Under the pieces are notes generated by a model. That model was not told the DNA's origin, did not search any database, and saw only the letters and a list, made by a program, of their open reading frames with translations. Positions 1 to 7,847 of a DNA stretch of 64,000 bases are shown here, piece by piece. Source of the stretch: WHSW01 sp963769945 (lineage in GTDB: Bacteria > Actinomycetota > Thermoleophilia > Solirubrobacterales > 70-9). Positions within the stretch are counted from its first letter, which is position 1. Each line of letters starts with the position of its first letter. The stretch lies in assembly GCA_963769945.1 (NCBI GenBank), contig CAVYOA010000004.1, positions 62,001 through 126,000 of the forward strand. The letters are read 5' to 3'. A program made the position numbers and the translations under genes.

Positions 1-126
1 GTTGGCGCCGGCGAGCTCGCGGTCACGCCCGGTGGTGTCTATCCGCTCTCCGAGGTTCATCGAGCCCACGAGGACCTCGCCGCCAGGCGCACCAGCGGCA
101 AGTTGCTCTTGGACCCGGCGACGTGA
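1..126 (+). CDS. Quinone oxidoreductase (zinc-type alcohol dehydrogenase superfamily), C-terminal end only
   Basis: The window opens inside this gene; 41 codons and the TGA remain. The residues around YPLSEVHRAHEDLAARRTSG, followed by KLLLDP, match the extreme C-terminus of zeta-crystallin-like NADPH:quinone reductases, where a Pro-Leu-x-Glu-x-x-x-Ala-His helix is followed by Gly-Lys-hydrophobic residues. These cytosolic MDR enzymes reduce quinones or enones with NADPH. Its stop overlaps the GTG start of the helicase gene (GTGA), so the two are probably co-transcribed and translationally coupled. Cofactor and catalytic regions lie outside the window, so the substrate cannot be judged. Confidence 0.75.
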   Translation, partial: VGAGELAVTPGGVYPLSEVHRAHEDLAARRTSGKLLLDPAT

Positions 127-1625
127 GCACCTTCGGCGAGCTCGGGCTCAACCAAGACCTGCAAACCGTTTTGGAGGAGCTCGGCTACACCGAGCCGACG
201 CCGATTCAAGAAGAGTCGATCCCGGCTCTGCTTGGTGGCCAGGACGTGATCGGCCAGGCCCAGACGGGCACCGGCAAGACGGCCGCTTTCGGCCTGCCCC
301 TGCTGCAGTACCTCGATCCGGAGTCGCAGGAGACTCAGGCGATCGTGCTGACGCCGACCCGCGAGCTCTGCATCCAGGTGACGCAGGCTCTGCGCGCCTA
401 CGCCGAGCATCTCGATGTCGAGATCGTCGCCGTCTTCGGCGGCGCCCCGATCGCGACCCAGCAATCGCGGCTGCGAAAGGGCGCCCACGTTGTCGTCGCC
501 ACGGTCGGGCGGATGATGGACCTGATCTCACGGCGCTCACTGGTGCTGACCTCAGCTCGTTATGTCGTCCTCGACGAGGCTGACGAGATGCTCGACCTCG
601 GCTTCATCGAGGACGTCGAAAAAATCCTTCGCATGTGCCCTTCCGGGCGCCAGACGGCGCTGTTCTCGGCGACGATGCCGCCGCCGATCGCGCGCCTCGC
701 AGAGGCTCATATGTACGACCCGGTGACGATCTCGATCACCCCGAAGCAGCTCACGGTCGATGCCATCGAGCAGGCCTACGTTGAGGTCGAGCCGCGCAAC
801 AAGACCGAGCGCTTGATCGAGGTCCTGCGTGCCGAGGAGCCCGAGCAGGCGATCATCTTCTGCCGCACCAAGATCGGTGCGGCCCGCCTCGACCGCGAGC
901 TTCGCGACAAGGGCTTTCGCAACAAGGCGCTGCACGGCGACATGAGCCAGGGCCAGCGCGACGGCGTCATGATCCAGTTCAAGGAGCGGGGGATGCCGCT
1001 GCTGGTGGCGACCGATGTCGCCGCCCGCGGGCTCGACATTGCCCACGTCACGCACGTCATCAACTACGACCTGCCCAACAACACAGAGATCTACGTGCAC
1101 CGCATCGGGCGCACGGGTCGTGTCGGGCGCACCGGTCGCGCGATCACCTTCGTCACCGCCAAGCAGCGCGACGAGATTGGCGTGATCGAGCGCGAGGCGA
1201 AGACCGTGATCGGCGAGTGGGAGGCGCCCGAAGACCGCATCGAGCATGCACCACGCCCGCGCCGGCGCGACCACTCCGCCGACCCGAAGCCACGACGCGA
1301 GCGCGAGAGGCTGCCGAACGACGATGGCGATGAGCCCCCGTCCGACGAGACCGCCGAGCCCGCAGCAAAGGCCGAGACCGGCGCCAACGGCCGGGTAAAG
1401 CTCTTCGTCAACCGCGGCGCACGGAGCGGCATCGGCGAGGACGAGCTGCGCTGGGCGCTGACCGAGGGGGCGGTGATCCCGGCGGCTTCGATCGGCGAGA
1501 TCAGGGTGCTGGAGCGCTTCTCCTTCGTCGAGCTCAGCGACGAGTACGCAAAGCTCGCGCTCGAGCGACTCGACGGGACCAAGCTCGAGGGCAAGCAGAT
1601 CCGGGTCGAGTACGCGAACGAGTAA
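123..1625 (+). CDS. DEAD-box ATP-dependent RNA helicase with DbpA-type RNA-binding domain
   Basis: This 500-residue cytosolic RNA helicase unwinds RNA duplexes using ATP, probably in ribosome assembly or mRNA turnover. All core motifs are visible: the Q motif (GYTEPTPIQ, near residue 20), Walker A AQTGTGKT (near 46), PTREL, the DEAD box in VLDEADEML (near 150), SAT, then in the second RecA domain ARGLDIAHV and HRIGRTGR. A charged linker (about 380-420) leads to a C-terminal domain (about 425-500) ending in GKQIRVEYANE, typical of the DbpA/CsdA RNA-binding fold. GTG is the start, overlapping the upstream stop by four bases. CsdA, DbpA and CshA relatives cannot be told apart here. Confidence 0.95.
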   Translation: MSTFGELGLNQDLQTVLEELGYTEPTPIQEESIPALLGGQDVIGQAQTGTGKTAAFGLPLLQYLDPESQETQAIVLTPTRELCIQVTQALRAYAEHLDVEIVAVFGGAPIATQQSRLRKGAHVVVATVGRMMDLISRRSLVLTSARYVVLDEADEMLDLGFIEDVEKILRMCPSGRQTALFSATMPPPIARLAEAHMYDPVTISITPKQLTVDAIEQAYVEVEPRNKTERLIEVLRAEEPEQAIIFCRTKIGAARLDRELRDKGFRNKALHGDMSQGQRDGVMIQFKERGMPLLVATDVAARGLDIAHVTHVINYDLPNNTEIYVHRIGRTGRVGRTGRAITFVTAKQRDEIGVIEREAKTVIGEWEAPEDRIEHAPRPRRRDHSADPKPRRERERLPNDDGDEPPSDETAEPAAKAETGANGRVKLFVNRGARSGIGEDELRWALTEGAVIPAASIGEIRVLERFSFVELSDEYAKLALERLDGTKLEGKQIRVEYANE

Positions 1626-1640
1626 CCCAGCCGCAGACGT

Positions 1641-2258
1641 TCAGGCCGAGAGCTCGGCGTCGAAGAGCCGTTCGAGCTTGGCGATCGTCTCGCCGGAGTC
1701 GCGATGAAGCAACGCGGTCATCCCGACCGCTTCCGCGCCCGCACAGTTCTCACGCAGGTCGTCGACGAAGACTGCCTGCCCGGGCTCGACTCCCAAACGC
1801 TCGCACGCCAGCAGGTAGATCTCGGGCTGCGGCTTGTGCAGCCCCACCTCGCCTGAGATCACCCTGACGTCGAAGAGGTCGGTCGGCGCCCGCTCGTAGA
1901 TGCCCATGCCCCACGAGTTCGTGATCAGCCCGGTCTGGAACCCCGCGGCTCGGGCGGCCCTGACGACGCCGAGCATCGCCTCGTCGGCGCCGAGGTCGGC
2001 GAACATCCGCGTGATCAGCCCCTCGTGGCGATCGACGCCGAGCACAGCGCCGAAGCCGGCTTCGAACTCCGGATCGGAGAGCTCGCCTGTCTCGAGCCCG
2101 CGTAGCAGCTTCAGGGCCTCGGAGTCCCGGCGAAAGAGATCACGAACCGTGTTGGGCTCCAGCCCTTCGCGCTCGCAGAATGCGGCGAACGCAGGCCAGA
2201 CGCTCGTCGTCAGCACGCCGCCGAAATCGACGACCAGGGCTCTGAGCGTCGTCTGCAT
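1641..2258 (-). CDS. HAD-superfamily hydrolase (subfamily IA)
   Basis: A 205-residue haloacid-dehalogenase-like hydrolase. Motif I is VVDFGGVLT; the nucleophile Asp is present, but the usual second Asp (DxD) is replaced by Gly, as in the epoxide-hydrolase N-terminal-like branch. Motif II is the Thr in GLITNSWG, motif III the Lys in HKPQPEIY, and motif IV is VFVDDL. The ATG at 2258 places the first beta strand right after the N-terminus; an alternative ATG at 2273 adds five residues and would overlap the divergent gene. The substrate is unknown, most likely a small phosphorylated metabolite. It converges on the helicase gene with only 15 bases between the stops. Confidence 0.85.
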   Translation of the reverse strand: MQTTLRALVVDFGGVLTTSVWPAFAAFCEREGLEPNTVRDLFRRDSEALKLLRGLETGELSDPEFEAGFGAVLGVDRHEGLITRMFADLGADEAMLGVVRAARAAGFQTGLITNSWGMGIYERAPTDLFDVRVISGEVGLHKPQPEIYLLACERLGVEPGQAVFVDDLRENCAGAEAVGMTALLHRDSGETIAKLERLFDAELSA

Positions 2259-2271
2259 ATGCTTGGCCGGC

Positions 2272-3300
2272 ATGGGCGCGGAGGCTACTGACGAGATCGA
2301 CGTTCCCCGCACAAATGCCTGGTTCGAGGCCAACGCCGGCGAGGTCGACTTGCCGCTCTCGTTCGAGCGCATCGCCGGTGGGCGCTCGAACTTGACCTAC
2401 GCGGTCAAGGATGGCGCCGGCCGGCGCTGGGCGCTGCGACGGCCGCCGCTTGGTGGGCGCCTCGCCTCCGCTCACGACGTCGGTCGCGAGCATCGGATCA
2501 TCGCCGGCCTGCAGACCACCGCCGTGCCGGTGCCGCCTGTGGTCGGCCTCTCCGAGGACGGCGACTATCCGTTCTACGTCATGGGCTGGGTCGAGGGACC
2601 GGTCCTGCGCTCGCGCCACGAGGCCGATGCCTTTCCCGAGGCCGAGCAGCGACAGGCGATCGGCGAGCGTGTCGTCGACACGCTGGTCGAGATCCACGCG
2701 GTCGACCCCGATGCCGCGGGACTCGGCGAGCTCGCCAAGAAAGAGGACTACGTAGCCCGCCAGCTTCACCGCTGGCACGGCCAATGGGAAAAGCAGCATA
2801 CGCGCGAGCTGGCGCTGATCGACGAGGTCCATGATCGCCTCGCCGCGCGCATCCCCGAGCAGGGCCCGGCGACGATCGTGCACGGCGACTATCGCCTCGA
2901 CAACATGATCCTCGCGCCCAGCGGCGAGGTCGCCGCGGTGGTCGATTGGGAGCTGTGCACGCTCGGCGACCCGCTCGCCGATGTCGGCCTGCTGCTCGTC
3001 TACTGGGGCGAGGAGGGCGATGAGCTGATCCCGCTGCTGGAGCCGGCGACGATGCTCCCTGGCTTCCCGAGTCGCGACCAGGTCAAGGCCCGCTATGCCG
3101 AGCGCTCGGGCCGCGATTTGGCCGAGATCGATTTCTACGTCGCGCTCGGCCTGTGGAAGCTCGCGATCGTGCTCGACGGAGTCGTCGCGCGCTACTCCGC
3201 GGGTCAGTACGGGAAGGCCGACGAGGGCCTGGCCGAGTTCTCCCGCAGCATCGAGCGCCTCGCCGTCGCCGCCGACGAGGCCGAGCGCCGCCTCACCTGA
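2272..3300 (+). CDS. APH-like phosphotransferase family protein (ACAD10/11-type kinase domain)
   Basis: A 342-residue aminoglycoside-phosphotransferase-fold kinase. The catalytic loop IVHGDYRLDNMI (near residue 205) carries the Asp base and metal-binding Asn, followed by VVDWELCTLGDPLADVG, equivalent to the DFG region. This family (PF01636) in lipid-degrading bacteria matches the N-terminal kinase half of animal ACAD10/ACAD11, which phosphorylates 4-hydroxyacyl-CoAs. The next gene, convergent, is an acyl-CoA dehydrogenase of the matching type, so a role in hydroxyacyl-CoA breakdown is likelier than antibiotic resistance. Start ATG at 2272, divergent from the HAD gene with almost no space between, so promoters must overlap neighbouring coding sequence. 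Confidence 0.85.
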   Translation: MGAEATDEIDVPRTNAWFEANAGEVDLPLSFERIAGGRSNLTYAVKDGAGRRWALRRPPLGGRLASAHDVGREHRIIAGLQTTAVPVPPVVGLSEDGDYPFYVMGWVEGPVLRSRHEADAFPEAEQRQAIGERVVDTLVEIHAVDPDAAGLGELAKKEDYVARQLHRWHGQWEKQHTRELALIDEVHDRLAARIPEQGPATIVHGDYRLDNMILAPSGEVAAVVDWELCTLGDPLADVGLLLVYWGEEGDELIPLLEPATMLPGFPSRDQVKARYAERSGRDLAEIDFYVALGLWKLAIVLDGVVARYSAGQYGKADEGLAEFSRSIERLAVAADEAERRLT

Positions 3301-3360
3301 GCGCCGAAATCGCCGCCGAGCGGCAGATAACGCGCCATATGGCGACCTAACGTTCGGGCG

Positions 3361-4635
3361 TCAGGCGGTTGCGCGGGCGGGCTCGGGAGCCGGCGGGGGC
3401 TCGGCGTCGCCGTCGGCCTGCTTGGCCCAGTGGTTGAGCTCGCGCCGGGCGACGACCATCTTGTGCACCTCGTCGGGGCCGTCAGCGACCTTGAGCATGC
3501 GCGAGAACCGCCACATTCCCGCCAGCGGCGTGTCGTCCGACATCCCCAGCGCGCCGTGAACCTGAATCGCGCGGTCGAGCACGTCCATGACCACGTTCGC
3601 GGCGACGACCTTGATCATCGAGATCTCGCGCCGGGCTTCCTTCTTGCCGTAGGTGTCCATGCGCCAGGCGGCCATCAGCGTCAGCAGGCGGGCCTGCTCG
3701 GTCTCGATCCGCGACTTGGCGACGAAGTCCTGGATGAACTGCTTCTCGGCGAGCTTGCCGCCGAAGGCCTCGCGCTCGTTGGCGCGGCGACACATCATCT
3801 CGATCGCGCGCTCGCAGGTGCCGATCGCGCGCATGCAGTGATGAATGCGACCGGGGCCGAGGCGGTCCTGGGCGATGACGAAGCCGGCCTGACGAGGCCC
3901 GAGCAGGTTGGCCTCGGGCACGCGACAGTCCTCGTAGCGGATCTCGCAGTGGCCGGGACCGCCGTCGTGGCCCATCACCGGCACTGGGCGCACGAGGTCG
4001 AAGCCGGGGTTATCGGTCGGCACGAGGATCATCGAAGCGCGTCCGTAGGGATGGGCTTCGGGATCGGTGACGACCATGACGATCGCGACCGAGGCGCCGA
4101 CCGCCCCCGATGTAAACCACTTGTGGCCGTTGATCACCCACTCGCCGGCGTCTGAGTCGAGCACGGCCTCGGTCTGAAGCGTGCGCGGGTCCGAGCCCGC
4201 GACCTCGGGCTCGGTCATCGAAAAGCAAGAGCGGATCTCGCCGTCGAGCAGCGGCTGAAGCCATTGCTCCTTCTGCTCGGGCGTTCCGTGCTCGGCGATG
4301 ATCTCGGTGTTCCCGGTGTCTGGGGCCGAGCAGTTGAACGCCATCGGTGCCACTGCCGGACTGCGGCCCATTTCCTCGCAAAGGACTCCGTACTCCCAGT
4401 TCGTCAGCCCGGTCCCGTGCTCGTCGTCGGGCATGAACATGTTCCACAGGCCTTCCGCCTTGGCCCGCTCTCGGATCTCGACCAAGATCGCCGGGTAGGC
4501 GAGCCCGGATTCCTGCGTCACCTCCTCGTCGAGGGCCCGCAGCGCATCGGCCTCGTTGGGATAGACGTGTTCGGCCATGAACTCGCGAATGCGGTCGCGA
4601 AGCTCGGCGACGCGCGGGCTGAGGTCGAAATCCAT
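3361..4635 (-). CDS. Acyl-CoA dehydrogenase family protein (ACAD10/11-like)
   Basis: This 424-residue FAD-dependent dehydrogenase introduces an alpha-beta double bond in acyl-CoA esters and passes electrons to ETF. The N-terminal helical domain begins MDFDLSPRVAELRDR. The FAD/substrate signature FSMTEPEVAGSDP lies near residue 140, and the C-terminal region has IQVHGALGMSDDTPLAGM followed by PDEVHKMVVARREL. The Asp in GMSDDTPLA sits where many paralogues differ, as in the ACAD10/11 and long-chain branch. The upstream convergent gene encodes an ACAD10/11-type kinase, so the pair may act on hydroxylated acyl-CoA. Chain-length preference cannot be read from the sequence. Confidence 0.93.
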   Translation of the reverse strand: MDFDLSPRVAELRDRIREFMAEHVYPNEADALRALDEEVTQESGLAYPAILVEIRERAKAEGLWNMFMPDDEHGTGLTNWEYGVLCEEMGRSPAVAPMAFNCSAPDTGNTEIIAEHGTPEQKEQWLQPLLDGEIRSCFSMTEPEVAGSDPRTLQTEAVLDSDAGEWVINGHKWFTSGAVGASVAIVMVVTDPEAHPYGRASMILVPTDNPGFDLVRPVPVMGHDGGPGHCEIRYEDCRVPEANLLGPRQAGFVIAQDRLGPGRIHHCMRAIGTCERAIEMMCRRANEREAFGGKLAEKQFIQDFVAKSRIETEQARLLTLMAAWRMDTYGKKEARREISMIKVVAANVVMDVLDRAIQVHGALGMSDDTPLAGMWRFSRMLKVADGPDEVHKMVVARRELNHWAKQADGDAEPPPAPEPARATA

Positions 4636-4680
4636 CGCCGCGCAAACGCTACCAGCGCCGCGCCGCGCCGCCTGTTGAGA

Positions 4681-5613
4681 TCAGCTGGAAGCGCTAGCAG
4701 CCGGTCGCTTGGAGCGGCTGCGTGCCGCCATTTGGCCCGCGAACAGGAAAGCCATCATCACGGCGGCGATGCCCGCGGCGGGAATGACGACGTCGGCAGA
4801 GCCCTCCTTGAGAATCAGCGTCGTGCCCGAGGCGATTAGGACCACCGCAAGGGCGTAGCGAAGGAACTTCTGCGGCGCCTTGACCGAGAGGTTGGTGCCG
4901 ATGATCACGCCCGGGATCGAGCCGACGAGGATCGTCCCAGCGAGCAGGAAGTCGATGTTGCCTCCGACCCAGTGGGCTATGCCCGCTGCCCACAGCAGCA
5001 CGGCAGCGTGAAAGACGTCGGTGCCGACGACCCGCTGCGGAGTGAGGCGAAAGACTGCGATCAGCGAGATCGCGATCAGGGTGCCGCTGCCCGCCGATGT
5101 CAGTCCGATGACAAAACCGGTCGTCAGGCCGGTGACGATCGCGGCGATGATGTGGCGGCGATATAGGTGCATCGCCGAGCGTTCCTGGATCACGCCGGCG
5201 AACAGCAGCGAGCGCAGCAGGGTGGCGATGCCGACGACCAGCAGAGCGGCGCCGAGCATGCCGAGCACGAGCGCGTCGAGATTATCTCCGTACTCGCGTT
5301 GGAGCAGCTCGATCACCCAGACGCCGGCGAGCGCCGAGGGCACGCTGCCGACGGCGAGCCAGAAGGCGATGCCCTTGTGCACGGTCCCGAGCTTGAGGTG
5401 CTTCCAGCCGCCAACCGACTTGGTCACCGCGGCGTAGAAGATGTCGGTGCCGATTGCCGTCACCGGCGTGATCCCGAAGACCAGAATCAAAAGAGGGGTC
5501 ATCAGCGAGGCGCCGCCCATTCCCGTCATACCGACGAGCACGCCGATGCCCAATCCGAAGAGGATTATCGCCGGGTCGATGCCCAGGCCGAAGATGTAGA
5601 CAACAGGATCCAT
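4681..5613 (-). CDS. TauE/SafE family sulfite/sulfur-anion exporter
   Basis: A polytopic membrane protein of 310 residues with about eight hydrophobic segments and the internal duplication typical of TauE/SafE (PF01925): GVLVGMTGMGGASLMTPLL near the N-terminus is echoed by GFVIGLTSAGSGTLIAISLI in the second half. Members export sulfite, sulfoacetate or related anions. It lies downstream of an Rrf2-type regulator on the same strand, and an assimilatory sulfate-reduction operon lies 4 kb away, so export of excess sulfite is a reasonable guess. ATG at 5613 is preferred; a GTG two codons upstream at 5619 is also possible. Confidence 0.88.
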   Translation of the reverse strand: MDPVVYIFGLGIDPAIILFGLGIGVLVGMTGMGGASLMTPLLILVFGITPVTAIGTDIFYAAVTKSVGGWKHLKLGTVHKGIAFWLAVGSVPSALAGVWVIELLQREYGDNLDALVLGMLGAALLVVGIATLLRSLLFAGVIQERSAMHLYRRHIIAAIVTGLTTGFVIGLTSAGSGTLIAISLIAVFRLTPQRVVGTDVFHAAVLLWAAGIAHWVGGNIDFLLAGTILVGSIPGVIIGTNLSVKAPQKFLRYALAVVLIASGTTLILKEGSADVVIPAAGIAAVMMAFLFAGQMAARSRSKRPAASASS

Positions 5614-5666
5614 AAGCACGCGACGGAACGTCGGCGGCGGCGTTAGACACCTTTGTAGACCGAGTT

Positions 5667-5700
5667 ACTCCCCTTTCGCGACGCGAAATGGTACCGGAGT
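5667..5700. promoter_or_regulatory. Nested inverted repeat upstream of the TauE/SafE gene
   Basis: Between the Rrf2 stop and the exporter start lies TTTCGC-GAC-GCGAAA (5674-5688), enclosed by a second inverted pair, ACTCC (5667-5671) and GGAGT (5696-5700). It could be an operator for the upstream Rrf2 protein or a stem-loop in the leader RNA. No run of T follows, so a terminator is less likely. Confidence 0.35.
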
Positions 5701-5718
5701 CCCCAAGCAACGGTGCGA

Positions 5719-6177
5719 TCAGCGCTTGAGCCAGGCCTCGGGATCGTTGAGCACAGCTTCGATGCGCCACGGCATCTCGCCGCGACTGACCTCGGCGAGC
5801 GTCGCGCTCTCGAGCACCGAGCGCAGAGCCGCTCTGACAGCGACCCAGACGTCGCGCAGGCGCTCGGCGGCGCCTTCGTAGTGAAGGTCTTCGGGCGCGT
5901 TCTCGTGGATATTGGCCAGCGGTCCCTCGACCGCGCGGATGATGTCGGCAATCGTGATCTCAGCCGGATCGCGAGCGAGCCAGTAGCCACCCTTGGCGCC
6001 GCGGCGGGCCTGGATCAGGCGGGCGTGCTTGAGCTCGAGCAGGATGTGCTCGAGAAACTGCAGTGGGATGCCCTGAGCCTCGGCTAGACGCTCACCCTTG
6101 ACGGGTTGACCCTGGGGGCTTGCTGCCAGCTCGAGCGCGGCGCGGACGGCGTAGTCGGCTTTGGCGCTGATCCTCAC
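5719..6177 (-). CDS. Rrf2 family transcriptional regulator lacking Fe-S cysteines
   Basis: A 152-residue winged-helix regulator. The Rrf2 signature is clear: MRISAKADYAVRAALELA, then IPLQFLEHILLELKHARLIQARRGAKGGYWLAR (recognition helix and wing), then ITIADIIRAVEGPL. The three-cysteine cluster region of IscR/NsrR is free of cysteine, as in B. subtilis CymR, which senses cysteine status through a partner enzyme. The gene precedes a TauE/SafE exporter on the same strand, and the sulfate-assimilation operon lies nearby, so a sulfur-responsive repressor is a sensible hypothesis. The start is GTG at 6177, giving the standard N-terminus. The promoter region is shared with the divergent PHP gene. 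Confidence 0.88.
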   Translation of the reverse strand: MRISAKADYAVRAALELAASPQGQPVKGERLAEAQGIPLQFLEHILLELKHARLIQARRGAKGGYWLARDPAEITIADIIRAVEGPLANIHENAPEDLHYEGAAERLRDVWVAVRAALRSVLESATLAEVSRGEMPWRIEAVLNDPEAWLKR

Positions 6178-6227
6178 AGCTGCATTGTCGCAAGATGGGT
6201 CAAGAAACGCCGCAGCAGGCCGCTAGG

Positions 6228-7058
6228 ATGCGCCGCTCGGTGATCGATCTTCAATCCCATTCAGTTGTCTCCGACGGCCAGCTCGAGCCCGCCGACGTCG
6301 TTCGCGCCGCCGCCGCCGCGGGGATCACGGTGATGGCGCTGACCGACCACGATGGCGTTGCGGGCGTCGCCGAGGCAAACGCCACCGCCCAGCAGCTCGG
6401 GATCGAGAATGTTCCAGCGGTCGAGATGAGCTGCGTCCACAAGTACTCCGAGGACCTGCACATCTGCGGCTACTGGGTCGACATCGACAAGATCCTGCCG
6501 GCCTGCGAGAAGGCTCAGCAAGAGCGCGTCGACCGCGCCAAGGAGATCATCGCCAAGCTCAACTCACACGGGGTGGAGGTCACCTTCGAGGCGGCGGTGC
6601 AGAAGGCAGGTGCGGCCGACGCGATCGGCCGCCCCCATATCGCCAAGGCGGCCGGCGCCGGGCCCGACCTCGGCCCGTTCTTCGAGGAGTACCTCGTGCC
6701 AGGCGCGAAGGCGTTCGTGTCGCGAAAGTGGCCCAGTGCCGAGCAGGCGGTCGAGATCATCCACGAGGCAGGTGGCGTCGCCGTTGTCGCCCATCCCTAC
6801 TGGGATGTCCAGGACCCCGAGCAGGTACGCGACCTAGTCGAGAGCCTCGTCCGTGATGTCGGCCTCGACGGCATCGAAACCTTCTATCCGCCGCACACGG
6901 CCGAGCAGACCAAGCATTGCCTCGCGCTCTGCGACGAGTTTTCGCTCGTGGCGACGGCATCGTCGGACTTCCACGGTCCCACCCACAAGACATTCAGCCG
7001 GTGGGGGGCGTACGACACCTATGGATTGGGTGAGCCCCAGGTGCCCGACAGGCCCTGA
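6228..7058 (+). CDS. PHP domain metal-dependent phosphoesterase (YciV/RNase AM-like)
   Basis: A 276-residue PHP-domain hydrolase. The first metal motif reads DLQSHSVVSDG, with Gln in place of the usual first His of DLHxH; the second motif is ALTDHDGV, then VEMSCVH, a GRPHIAKA motif, VVAHPYW and a final SSDFHG. It resembles the YciV/RNase AM branch, which removes 3'-phosphonucleotides or short RNA ends, so a nucleotide phosphatase or exonuclease role is likeliest. ATG 6228 starts just before the first beta strand; an in-frame ATG at 6195 adds eleven residues with no conserved content. A strong hairpin follows the stop. The gene is divergent from the Rrf2 regulator. Confidence 0.88.
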   Translation: MRRSVIDLQSHSVVSDGQLEPADVVRAAAAAGITVMALTDHDGVAGVAEANATAQQLGIENVPAVEMSCVHKYSEDLHICGYWVDIDKILPACEKAQQERVDRAKEIIAKLNSHGVEVTFEAAVQKAGAADAIGRPHIAKAAGAGPDLGPFFEEYLVPGAKAFVSRKWPSAEQAVEIIHEAGGVAVVAHPYWDVQDPEQVRDLVESLVRDVGLDGIETFYPPHTAEQTKHCLALCDEFSLVATASSDFHGPTHKTFSRWGAYDTYGLGEPQVPDRP

Positions 7059-7063
7059 GCGCC

Positions 7064-7097
7064 ACGGTACCCGCAGCCGACAGGCTGCAGGTACCGT
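7064..7097. terminator. Strong hairpin between convergent genes
   Basis: ACGGTACC-C-GCAGCC pairs with GGCTGC-A-GGTACCGT across a four-base GACA loop: a 15-bp stem with one mismatch, six bases after the PHP stop and about 50 bases from the stop of the convergent membrane-protein gene. It probably acts as a bidirectional terminator; no long T-run is present. Confidence 0.65.
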
Positions 7098-7146
7098 AAG
7101 CGTTCAATCGGAGCCCGATTGATTTTCTGCGCGCGTCCGCTGCGCT

Positions 7147-7770
7147 TCAGTCGCGGTGCAGGCCGACTCGATCGACCTTGCGGTGATAGCGCTCGCCGAC
7201 CTTGCCGCCAGCACTTGCCGCCAGCGCGGTTGCGATAAGGACGATCGCCAGGGCGATCACAGCGCCCGTTGCCAGCGAGCCCTCGTCGATCGGGATCCGC
7301 GGCAGGTTGAGCTGGCCAAGCAGGTTGTACTCGGAGCCCGCAACCGCGCCAATCGCGGCCAGGAGGAGGGTGATCACGAGACCGATGATCCAAGCCCCCA
7401 AACCTTGGCGCGTCCCGTCGAAGCGCGACATCCGGCCGGCGACGTAGCCGCCGGCGTAATAGCCGATCGCGAGCACGGCGATCAGCAGTATCGCGCCGAC
7501 GATGCTGAGCGTCTCGGCGCTCGAGCGTGCTTCACCCCCCGTCAACTCGGTCAGGCCAATCGCTGCGCCGGCCGCACTTAGGAAGGCGGTTAGAAGCGCC
7601 GTGATACCGACGGCGACAAGCCAACCGAAGAACGCTGCTCCCCAATTGATCCCGCCGAACTCGTCGTGCTGGCGCTCGCGGTCGATCCCCGTGGTGCGCT
7701 CGCGCGACGCTGTCGCCCGTGGTTCCTCACGCGATGTTGTGCTTGTCGTGCGTGTCTGTTCCGCGTCCAT
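7147..7770 (-). CDS. Hypothetical membrane protein with charged N-terminal tail (YrzE-like)
   Basis: Not recognised as a functional family. The 207-residue protein has a hydrophilic, Arg/Glu/Thr-rich tail of about 45 residues, then four hydrophobic segments (about 50-75, 92-115, 125-147, 168-190) rich in Ala, Gly and Leu, and a basic C-terminus (KVGERYHRKVDRVGLHRD). The second segment contains AIGYYAGGYVAGRMSR, a small-residue motif common in actinobacterial YrzE-like membrane proteins. It stands alone between a hairpin and the cyclase gene. A stress-related role would be speculation. Confidence 0.65.
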   Translation of the reverse strand: MDAEQTRTTSTTSREEPRATASRERTTGIDRERQHDEFGGINWGAAFFGWLVAVGITALLTAFLSAAGAAIGLTELTGGEARSSAETLSIVGAILLIAVLAIGYYAGGYVAGRMSRFDGTRQGLGAWIIGLVITLLLAAIGAVAGSEYNLLGQLNLPRIPIDEGSLATGAVIALAIVLIATALAASAGGKVGERYHRKVDRVGLHRD

Positions 7771-7847
7771 GTTGAAGCTCCCTCCTCGTATGGAAATTCT
7801 CTCGCCGCCCCACTACCCGCAAACCTGGCCCTCATCCCGGTTCGGGA

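Noticed and set aside
2272..3300. Aminoglycoside resistance gene
   Set aside because: Although APH-fold, its sequence and its acyl-CoA dehydrogenase neighbour fit the ACAD10/11 kinase group, not antibiotic kinases.
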